This document shows, in pieces, positions 55,703-64,000 of a stretch of 64,000 nt of DNA. Source of the DNA: DYFX01 sp964400625 (GTDB lineage: Bacteria > Patescibacteriota > Patescibacteriia > SG8-24 > DYFX01). Numbering within the stretch: the stretch's first letter is position 1; every line of letters begins with the position of its first letter. Under the pieces are notes generated by a model. That model worked only from the letters and a program-made list of their open reading frames with translations, had not been told where the DNA came from and did no database searches. The position numbers and the translations under genes are program-made. Location of the stretch: NCBI GenBank assembly GCA_964400625.1, contig CAYNUS010000006.1, positions 1 through 64,000 of the forward strand, given 5' to 3'.

Positions 55703-57115
55703 TCAGGATGACGGGGAGGCGACGAGCCAGTCCTTGAGATGCGCCGTGGCGCGGACGTCGTCCTCGTTGTAGTCCATGATCTTCCGGAACAGCGCGCGGT
55801 CCTTCTTCTCGCACCATTCCTGGAACCAGAGCACCGAGTTGGCGCCCGAGGCGTCCGCCGCGCGCCAGCGGAAGCCGAGGTGCTTGGCGACGTCCTTCAG
55901 CGAGTAGAAGTAGAGCGGGAAGATGACGCAGCGCTGGACCACGCGGTTCAGGTCGATCATGTTCGCGGGATCGAGCGCGGAAGCGGCTTTCGTGGAGATG
56001 CCGTACTTCGCGGAAAGGCGGCGGACGGCGTCGATCTCGTACCAGCCGTAGTGATAGATCGGCGCGCCGGCGTAGCCCTCGATGAAATCGCAGAATTCCG
56101 TCCAGGCCCGGCCCTCGTCGGCCGGATCCTCGGCCGCGAACGCCCGATACGTCTCCTTCCCGGCTTCGCGGACGAGCAATCCATGGAGATATTCGACGCC
56201 GATCATCGGATCGCCCTCGATGTCGAAGTGCAGTTCGACGCCCGTCTCCGGAAGGCGCGGCTCGTCGATGCGCAGCGTCGCCTTGCCGCGCAGCGCCTGC
56301 GCCTGGAGCCGCAGCCGTTCGAGGCGGTGGTCCGAGACGCCGCGCACGTCCGCCTGGAGCGCCGCGAGATCCGCGCCCGCGAGCTTCGCGAGCGTGCCGT
56401 AGCCGGCCTCGCGCAGCCGCTTGGCCTCGCTGCCGTAGATCTTGTAGATGAGCGCGATGTCGTCCTGTTCCTCGGCTTCCCTCTTGCAGAGGGCGAACCA
56501 CGGCGAATCCTTGCAGCTCGACATGAAGCTGAGCGGCGGCTTCTCGCCGGCGCGGATGGCGAGCAGGCGGTCGAGCGTCTCGAAGAAGCCCGGCTCGGCA
56601 TCCTCGAACGCGAAGGTCTTTTCCTGGCATTCGACGTTGATGACGATGCCCTTCTCCTGCTTCACGCCCTGGATCTTCTTGAGCAGCTGCGCGTAGAACA
56701 CGACCTGGTAGGACTGCGCCTCGGTGATCTCGCGGCTCGATTTGATGTCGATCGCCTCGTACGACCACGCGCCGAATTTCGACGGGGTCTCGACGCGGCG
56801 CAGGAGGTCCGGCTGGCCGACCCAGTCGCCGTCCTTGAGCGTGCCGTGGTAGATCAGCGCCTCGCCGCGGCGCAGATGTTCGAGCGTGGCGGCGAACAGC
56901 TCGTCGGCGTCGCCCACAGCCGGGAGTTCCGCGAAAGGGCCGAGCCCCTCGACGCAGCGCTTCTCGTGCAAGGCGCCGTCCATGCGCAGCTTCTCGAGCA
57001 TCGGCGGCACGTCGCCCTTGTCCTTGGGGTCGCCGAAGATCTCCCAGTACGGCCAATGCGGGCACTTGAGGTACCGGTAGAAGTCGGTGGCGGTGAGATG
57101 CGGGAGCTTCTTCAT
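55703..57115 (-). CDS. TM0106-type RecB-like nuclease with RNase H-like domain
   Basis: 470 residues. The N-terminal part has RecB-family nuclease residues (WVGQPDLLRR and AIDIKSSREI, the D...DxK pattern) and a YQVVFYAQLLKKIQ helix. C-terminally there is a DnaQ/RNase H-like domain with the DxE motif in FDIEGDPMIG, a central YHYGWYEIDAV and the last acidic cluster in DYNEDDV. It is a putative nuclease for DNA repair or recombination. TAGACT ends six bases before the ATG with no ribosome site, so it is likely leaderless. A single gene. Confidence 0.88.
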   Translation of the reverse strand: MKKLPHLTATDFYRYLKCPHWPYWEIFGDPKDKGDVPPMLEKLRMDGALHEKRCVEGLGPFAELPAVGDADELFAATLEHLRRGEALIYHGTLKDGDWVGQPDLLRRVETPSKFGAWSYEAIDIKSSREITEAQSYQVVFYAQLLKKIQGVKQEKGIVINVECQEKTFAFEDAEPGFFETLDRLLAIRAGEKPPLSFMSSCKDSPWFALCKREAEEQDDIALIYKIYGSEAKRLREAGYGTLAKLAGADLAALQADVRGVSDHRLERLRLQAQALRGKATLRIDEPRLPETGVELHFDIEGDPMIGVEYLHGLLVREAGKETYRAFAAEDPADEGRAWTEFCDFIEGYAGAPIYHYGWYEIDAVRRLSAKYGISTKAASALDPANMIDLNRVVQRCVIFPLYFYSLKDVAKHLGFRWRAADASGANSVLWFQEWCEKKDRALFRKIMDYNEDDVRATAHLKDWLVASPSS

Positions 57116-57121
57116 GCGGCC

Positions 57122-57127
57122 AGTCTA
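57122..57127 (-). promoter_or_regulatory. -10 of TM0106-type nuclease gene
   Basis: Minus strand TAGACT, six bases before the ATG at 57115. No clear -35; the upstream sequence is the T-rich tail of a terminator. Confidence 0.45.
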
Positions 57128-57140
57128 GCCCGGCTCCGCC

Positions 57141-57174
57141 GAAAAGAAAACCGCCGAGCGGACTCAGCGGTTTT
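57141..57174 (-). terminator. Terminator of division-block operon
   Basis: AAAACCGC pairs with GCGGTTTT around an imperfect inner stem, followed by TTTTCTTTTC on the minus strand. Confidence 0.8.
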
Positions 57175-57571
57175 CCAGGATGACGATGGCGATGGCCGAC
57201 AGCTTCCCTCCCCCGAGATCGACGCCGGCGACGGTGATGACCGATCCCGTCCGGAGCTCGGAGGCCGGCACGGCCGAGCCTCCGACGGTCGAGATCTCCG
57301 TATCCGATTCGACGATCACTTCGCCGTACGGCTGCTTGGACTCGACCGTGAGCACGGTGCCGTCGAAGGAGGCGACGGTGCCGAAGAGCGTCGGCGGCTG
57401 GCGGTAGGATTCCGCCGCGGAGGCGTCCTTGGGCGGGCGGGCGCTGACGATGCCGTTGCGGACGCTCGAGAGCATGGCCATGTAGGCCAGGACGGCGATC
57501 AGGGCTCCGGCGGCGACGCCGACCAGGACCCAGAGCGCGACCGCGTGCGTGACGGGCTTCCTCCAGAACAT
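57164..57571 (-). CDS. Membrane-anchored small beta-domain protein (DUF5666-like)
   Basis: 135 residues. An N-terminal helix (AVALWVLVGVAAGALIAVLAYMAML) is followed by an exported segment with FGTVASFDGTVLTVESKQPYG and LRTGSVITVAGVD, like the OB-type DUF5666 repeat unit. The function is unknown. It is the last gene of the mraY/lon to cyclophilin block, one base after the cyclophilin stop. Confidence 0.7.
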   Translation of the reverse strand: MFWRKPVTHAVALWVLVGVAAGALIAVLAYMAMLSSVRNGIVSARPPKDASAAESYRQPPTLFGTVASFDGTVLTVESKQPYGEVIVESDTEISTVGGSAVPASELRTGSVITVAGVDLGGGKLSAIAIVILENR

Positions 57572-57572
57572 G

Positions 57573-58232
57573 CTACTTCGACTTCGCTTCGACGATGACG
57601 GAGGTCATCTTGTCTCCGGCGCGGATGGCGTCGACGACGTCGAGGCCCTTCGTGACGCGGCCGAAGATGGTATAGAGCGGCGGGAGCGGCGTATCGGCGA
57701 GCATGATGAAGAACTGGCTGCCGTTGGTGTTCGGGCCGGCGTTGGCCATGGCGACGATGCCCTTCTCGTAGGCGCGCGCGACCGGCTCGTCCTCGAACCG
57801 GTAGCCGGGACCGCCCGTGCCGTTGCCGGCCGGGTCGCCGCCCTGGATCACGAAGCCGGGCTCGTAACGGTGGAAGGTCAGGCCGTCGTAGTATCCGCCC
57901 TTGGTGAGATAGATGAAGTTCGAGACGGTCTTGGGCGCCTCGTCCTCGAACAGCTCGAAGACGATCTCGCCCTTGTCGGTCTGCATGCGGATCTGGCGGT
58001 CCTTGATCTGGTTCTCCGGGAGCGTGCCCGGGAACGTCCATTGCTTGTCCATGGCGGTGTTCTTAGGTGTCGAAGGCGGCGGGGTCTGCGTGGTCGGGAC
58101 GGTCAGCTTGCCGGCGTCCGAAGCGGCCGAAGTCCCGGCGCGGTCGTCGTAGGCATCAGGCCGGGAAGCTTGGGGGGCGCAGCCGGCTCCGGCAAGGAGC
58201 AGTGCGGCGAGAAGGAGGCGTGAACGTTTCAT
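57573..58232 (-). CDS. Cyclophilin-type peptidyl-prolyl isomerase lipoprotein
   Basis: 219 residues. The signal peptide ends in LAGAGC, a canonical lipobox. A linker of about 55 residues leads to a cyclophilin domain: FELFEDEAPKTVSNFIYLTKGGYYDGLTFHR, then GFVIQGGDP, GTGGPGYRFEDE, NTNGSQFFIML and YTIFGRVTKG. The catalytic Arg is in FHR (FHRYEPGF). It should assist folding of exported proteins. An extended -10 (TGGTATCAT, 58242-58250) lies inside the end of murG. Confidence 0.93.
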   Translation of the reverse strand: MKRSRLLLAALLLAGAGCAPQASRPDAYDDRAGTSAASDAGKLTVPTTQTPPPSTPKNTAMDKQWTFPGTLPENQIKDRQIRMQTDKGEIVFELFEDEAPKTVSNFIYLTKGGYYDGLTFHRYEPGFVIQGGDPAGNGTGGPGYRFEDEPVARAYEKGIVAMANAGPNTNGSQFFIMLADTPLPPLYTIFGRVTKGLDVVDAIRAGDKMTSVIVEAKSK

Positions 58233-58239
58233 ATGCGGT

Positions 58240-59307
58240 TCATGATACCAGCGCGAGGAGTTTTTCGGCCAGCGCCTCCCGCGCGCCGGGGCGGAAGAGC
58301 GCCTGGAGCCCGAGCCCGAGGCGCCGCGCCTCTTCGGGCTTCTTCAGGAGGTCGCGGGTGAAGGTGACGAGCTGCTCGGGCGTGAGGTCGAGCTCGCGGA
58401 ACATGCGCGCTCCGCCGCGCTCGACGACGTATTCGGCGTTCTTCTCCTGATGCGACTCGGCGATCGGCACGAGGATGACGGGTTTCGCCAGCGCGGCGAG
58501 CTCGGTCAGCGTCCCCATGCCGGCGCGGCTGATGACGACGTCGGCGGCGGCCATGAGATGCGCGATGTCGGCGCCCACGAAATCGAACCGGTGGTAGCGT
58601 TCGGGATGCGTGAGCTTCGGCATGCGCGCGGGCGCCTTCTCGAGGCCGGTGATGTGCGCGAGTTCCGCGAAGCCGGTCCAGAGCGGCGAGGCCGACGCGA
58701 TCAGCTCGTTCAGGAAGACGGAGCCCGTACCGCCGCCGAACGCGAGCACGACCGGCAGGTCGCCCGTCGCGCCGAGCAGGGCGAGCCCCTTCGCGCGGTC
58801 CCCTTCCTCGACGGCGCGGCGCACCGGGTTGCCGATGACGTCGGCCTTCGGGAAATCCGCGCGCGAGGCTTCGAACGTCGCGGTGGCGGCGGAGGCGCCG
58901 CCGGCCACGAGCCTGTTGCTGAGCGACGGCACGACGTCCTGCTGGTGGATCAGCGTCTTCACGCCGCGCAGCCGCGCCGCGAGCATGACCGGCACCTGCA
59001 CGTAGCCGCCGGCGCCGGCCACCGCGTCCGGCTTCTCCGCCGCGAGGATGCGCCCGGCCCGCCAGATCGCGGCCGCCAGGTCGAACGGGAGCTTCAGGGT
59101 CTCGAGGCTCGCGTAGCGGCGCAGTTTCGGCGAGGCGAGCGCCAGGAACCGCATCCCCGCCTCCTCGACGAGGCGGCGTTCGGGGCCGTCGGGCGTGCCG
59201 ACGAAGACGCATTCGGCGTCCGGCTTCCTGCGGCGGATCTCGTCGGCGGCCGCGAGGAGCGGCGCCACGGGCCCGAGCGTCCCGCCTCCGGCGAAAAGGA
59301 ATTTCAT
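58240..59307 (-). CDS. murG: MurG, lipid II-forming GlcNAc transferase
   Basis: 355 residues from ATG 59307. The N-terminal loop is FAGGGTLGPVAPLLAAADEI, in the position of the MurG GGT-GH loop but with P in place of H. IHQQDVVPSLSNR and FGGGTGSVFLN are conserved in the family. The donor half has SRAGMGTLTELAALAKPVILVPI. It adds GlcNAc to lipid I. The 19 bases between it and ftsW hold no clear ribosome site. It precedes a cyclophilin gene by 7 bases. Confidence 0.93.
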   Translation of the reverse strand: MKFLFAGGGTLGPVAPLLAAADEIRRRKPDAECVFVGTPDGPERRLVEEAGMRFLALASPKLRRYASLETLKLPFDLAAAIWRAGRILAAEKPDAVAGAGGYVQVPVMLAARLRGVKTLIHQQDVVPSLSNRLVAGGASAATATFEASRADFPKADVIGNPVRRAVEEGDRAKGLALLGATGDLPVVLAFGGGTGSVFLNELIASASPLWTGFAELAHITGLEKAPARMPKLTHPERYHRFDFVGADIAHLMAAADVVISRAGMGTLTELAALAKPVILVPIAESHQEKNAEYVVERGGARMFRELDLTPEQLVTFTRDLLKKPEEARRLGLGLQALFRPGAREALAEKLLALVS

Positions 59308-59326
59308 ATGCGATAACCTACCTTTT

Positions 59327-60439
59327 TCATCTTCGACGCGCAATCTTGCCGTGTTCCGACGAGATCGAGAGGAGGACGCCGACGGCCGCGAGGTTCGCGA
59401 GCATGGCAGTGCCGCCATGGCTGATGAACGGGAGCGGCACGCCGGTGAGCGGCATGAGCCCGACCATCGCCGAGATGTTGAGCGCCGCCTGGAAGCCGAT
59501 CCAGGTCGTGATGCCGACCGCGGCGTAGCGCGAGAACGGATCGGCGGCCTGTTCGGCGATCTTGAGGCCGCGATAGATGAGGTAGAGGAACGCCAGGATG
59601 AGCGCGGCGGAGACGAGGAAGCCGAGCTCCTCCGAGATGACGGCGAAGATCGAATCGCCCGCGACTTCCGGCAGGTACTGGAACTTCTGGCGGGACTTGC
59701 CGAGCCCGAGGCCGAACCAGCCTCCGGAGCCGATCGCGAGCAGGGCCTGGTTGATGTGATAGCCGACGCCCTGCGGATCGAGGTCGGGGCGCAGGAAGAT
59801 CTTGAGGCGGTCGGCGCGGTACGGCGCGATCTTGATGAAGACCGCGAACATGGCGGCGCCGGCGGCCACGAGGATGCCGAGATGCTTCAGCGAGGCGCCG
59901 GCGGCGATGTACATCGTGAAGAGGAACGCGATGATGACGGCGGTGGTGCCGAGGTCGGACTGCGCCATCATGAGCGCGATGACCATGGCGACGGAGATTC
60001 CGAACGGCACGAAGCCGGTCCAGAAGCCCTTGATGGTCTCCTCGTCGCGGCGCGAGAGCCAGTCGGCGAAATACAGCACGAGACAGAGCTTGGCGATCTC
60101 CGACGGCTGGAGCGAGAAGCCGCCGAGCTGGATCCAGCTGCCGCTGCCGTAATCGGCCCGCAGGCCCGGAATGAAGCCGAGGCACAGGAGGACCGCCGCC
60201 GCGACGATCATGAGCGGCGCGACCCGTTTGACGCGCTCGATCGGGATGCGTGAGGCGAGGAAGAGCAGGACCAGGCCCGGCAGGACGCCGAAGAGGAGCT
60301 GGCGCTTGAGGAAGTGGTAGCTGTCGCCGAAGCGCGAGAAGCCCGTGGGGCCCGTGGCCGACGCGAGCGCGACCAGCCCGAAGACGACCAGTCCGGCCGT
60401 CACGGCGAGCAGCTGCAGGTCGGGCACGTTCCGCCGCAT
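59327..60439 (-). CDS. ftsW: FtsW/RodA family SEDS glycosyltransferase
   Basis: 370 residues with about ten hydrophobic segments. SEDS signatures include QPSEIAKLCLVLYFADWLSRR, AQSDLGTTAVIIAFLF, QALLAIGSGGWFGLGLGKSRQKF, LPEVAGDSIFAVISEELGFL and PLTGVPLPFISHGGTAML. The last two are typical of FtsW. It polymerises glycan strands from lipid II, normally with a class B PBP, which is absent here. It lies 3 bases after lon and next to murG, which favours FtsW over RodA. Confidence 0.93.
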   Translation of the reverse strand: MRRNVPDLQLLAVTAGLVVFGLVALASATGPTGFSRFGDSYHFLKRQLLFGVLPGLVLLFLASRIPIERVKRVAPLMIVAAAVLLCLGFIPGLRADYGSGSWIQLGGFSLQPSEIAKLCLVLYFADWLSRRDEETIKGFWTGFVPFGISVAMVIALMMAQSDLGTTAVIIAFLFTMYIAAGASLKHLGILVAAGAAMFAVFIKIAPYRADRLKIFLRPDLDPQGVGYHINQALLAIGSGGWFGLGLGKSRQKFQYLPEVAGDSIFAVISEELGFLVSAALILAFLYLIYRGLKIAEQAADPFSRYAAVGITTWIGFQAALNISAMVGLMPLTGVPLPFISHGGTAMLANLAAVGVLLSISSEHGKIARRR

Positions 60440-60442
60440 ACG

Positions 60443-62791
<2,349 letters not shown>

Positions 62792-62824
62792 GCGTTGGGG
62801 GTTACTTCGAGCCTATCGTAACAC

Positions 62825-62847
62825 AAAACCGGCCCTTAGGGGCCGGC
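62825..62847 (-). terminator. Terminator of mraY
   Basis: CCGGCCC pairs with GGGCCGG across a short loop, with TTTTGTGTT on the minus strand. Confidence 0.75.
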
Positions 62848-62852
62848 GTTTT

Positions 62853-63887
62853 TCAGCGATCGAGCAGGGCGATGATGAGCCCCAGCACGCCGCTCACGGC
62901 GGCGATGACCCAGAAGCGCATCACGATGGTCGCCTCGGCCCAGCCCTTGGCCTCGAAGTGGTGGTGGACGGGCGCCGAGAGGAAGACCTTCTTCTTCCGG
63001 AACTTCTTCGAGAGCACCTGGATGATGACGGACAGCGACTCGAGGACGAAGACGAGGCCGATGATGGGCAGGAGGAGCAGGCTGTTGGTCAGCATGGCGA
63101 CGACGCCGAGCGTGACCCCGAGCGACATCGCTCCGGTGTCGCCCATGAAGAAGCGCGCGGGATTGATGTTGAACCACAGGAAGGCGAGCAGCGCGCCGAC
63201 GACCGCGCCGCAGAAGGCGGCGAGCTCGTGCTTGTCCTGGAAGAAGGCGATGGCGCCGTAGGCGGCGAAGGCGGTGAGGAGCGTGCCGGCGGCCAAGCCG
63301 TCGAGGCCGTCGGTCTCGTTCACCGAGAACGCGGTGGCGATGATGATGAAGATGAAGATCGGGATCATCCAAGGGCCGACCTCGACGATGCCGACGAACG
63401 GCACGCGCAGGACGTCCCATTCGAGCTTCACGTAGAACCACCAGGCGGCGACCGCGGCGATGAGCGAATAGGAAAGGAGGCGGTGCCAGACCTTGAGGCC
63501 GCCGCCGTGCGCGCCGATCTTGCGGACGTTCAGGTAGTCGTCGACGAGGCCGACGATGGCGGCGAAGAAGAGCGCGGCGATCGGCAGGAGGGTCTCGCGG
63601 CGCGAGATGAAGTTCAGCTCGATCCACGGCTGGTCGCGGATGACGTTGGCGGCCAAGGAGAACGCGAAGGCGACCGCGAGCACGGCGCCCCAGATCAGGA
63701 TGCCGCCCATGGTCGGCGTGCCGCTCTTGGCGGCGTGGAGTTTGGCGAAGATCGGCGCGCTTTCCTCGCTGCGGATCTGCTTGCCGAGCTTGAGGTACCG
63801 CAGGAGGCGCGTGACGGCCGGCGTGGCGACCATGGCGACGGCGAAGGACGCCGTCGAAGCGACGAGGATGGCGATGGCGGAGTTCAT
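62853..63887 (-). CDS. mraY: Phospho-MurNAc-pentapeptide transferase
   Basis: 344 residues with about ten helices. LVDDYLNV is the first Asp-rich catalytic loop, NETDGLDGLA the second, and the HHHFEAKG motif is the conserved histidine loop. FFMGDTGAMSLG is also present. It makes lipid I from UDP-MurNAc-pentapeptide and undecaprenyl phosphate. It starts one base after a membrane-protein gene that runs off the window. Confidence 0.96.
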   Translation of the reverse strand: MNSAIAILVASTASFAVAMVATPAVTRLLRYLKLGKQIRSEESAPIFAKLHAAKSGTPTMGGILIWGAVLAVAFAFSLAANVIRDQPWIELNFISRRETLLPIAALFFAAIVGLVDDYLNVRKIGAHGGGLKVWHRLLSYSLIAAVAAWWFYVKLEWDVLRVPFVGIVEVGPWMIPIFIFIIIATAFSVNETDGLDGLAAGTLLTAFAAYGAIAFFQDKHELAAFCGAVVGALLAFLWFNINPARFFMGDTGAMSLGVTLGVVAMLTNSLLLLPIIGLVFVLESLSVIIQVLSKKFRKKKVFLSAPVHHHFEAKGWAEATIVMRFWVIAAVSGVLGLIIALLDR

Positions 63888-63888
63888 G

Positions 63889-64000
63889 TCAGATGTTCAG
63901 CAGGATGGTCAGGAAGGCGACGAGGGCGAGGAGGCACTGCAGCAGGATGGCGAGCGTCATCACGGCGGCGCTGGCGAGACGGTCCTTCTCGTAGTGCCGC
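63889..64000 (-). CDS. Partial membrane protein upstream of mraY
   Basis: Only the last 36 codons are visible: a charged start (RHYEKDRLASAAV) and one long hydrophobic helix ending in LLNI at a TGA. One base separates it from mraY. It is in the position of a division-cluster gene, but the identity cannot be given from this fragment. Confidence 0.5.
   Translation of the reverse strand, partial: RHYEKDRLASAAVMTLAILLQCLLALVAFLTILLNI

Noticed and set aside
55681..55715. Repeat-like string CTTCGGCTTCGCTCAGGATGAC
   Set aside because: It resembles a common dispersed string also found in part near 17970-17990, but it is short, partly inside the nuclease gene end and its terminator region, and only two partial copies are seen here.

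Overview
The window is a G+C-rich, densely packed bacterial chromosome segment. It has 72 protein genes counting two cut by the window edges, four tRNAs and an L10 leader, with intergenic gaps mostly under 100 bases. The gene content suggests Patescibacteria (CPR) or a relative. The pointers are a DUF4012 protein, many TPR, kelch and BNR-repeat surface proteins, CPR-style orphan histidine kinases, a half-length TsaB, a winged-helix regulator heading a glycosyltransferase operon, and few complete metabolic pathways. TGA is a normal stop codon throughout, so the recoded Absconditabacteria/Gracilibacteria are excluded. This assignment is an inference from gene content, not from a phylogeny. I see no phage, IS element, CRISPR array or other mobile element.

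Layout. Bases 1-9.5k (minus) hold a partial GT-B glycosyltransferase with an Smr protein and a histidine kinase, then a phosphodiesterase, a class A PBP with an unusual multi-span N-terminus, and a large TPR protein. At 9.5-16.2k are an unknown gene, a methyltransferase, a seven-gene operon (SanA-like, GIY-YIG, uracil-DNA glycosylase, SDR, NAD synthase, unknown, P-loop kinase) and PlsC. At 16.3-20.2k are tRNA-Trp, an M23 protein, YecM-like and rpmG genes and a Thr-Tyr-Thr tRNA cluster. At 20.2-27.3k are tpiA, an M16 peptidase, glyQS, frr, a BNR protein, DNA polymerase III delta' and a GT4. At 27.3-31.4k are a DoxX-like protein, mreB and DUF4012. At 31.4-38.6k are an anti-sigma-like protein, a wHTH-TsaB-GT2-GT2-GT2 operon and a large PP2C-like membrane protein. 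At 38.6-40k is rplJL with its leader. At 40-42.7k is a row of single-gene units, mostly lipoproteins. At 42.7-46k is an xseA-xseB-holin-DUF-small protein-pyrH operon. At 46-50k are a TIM-barrel gene, a GerMN/TPR/kelch operon and a Cys-rich mini-protein. At 50-55.6k are a surface protein with TSP3 repeats, a coupled histidine kinase, and a uridine kinase-CYTH fusion. At 55.7-64k are a TM0106-type nuclease and a division/peptidoglycan block: mraY, lon, ftsW, murG, cyclophilin.

The envelope theme is strong: peptidoglycan precursor and polymerisation genes (mraY, murG, ftsW, PBP1A), shape (mreB), a LytM-like protein, several glycosyltransferases, PlsC and many exported proteins.

Regulatory signals are unusually legible. 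At least fifteen promoters have a TTGAC-like -35 exactly 17 bases from a TAnnnT -10. Rho-independent terminators commonly run straight into the next gene's -35, in one case with the -35 inside the terminator loop. A second class of genes has a -10 only 6-9 bases before the start codon and no Shine-Dalgarno, implying leaderless mRNAs. These promoters were also used to choose start codons.
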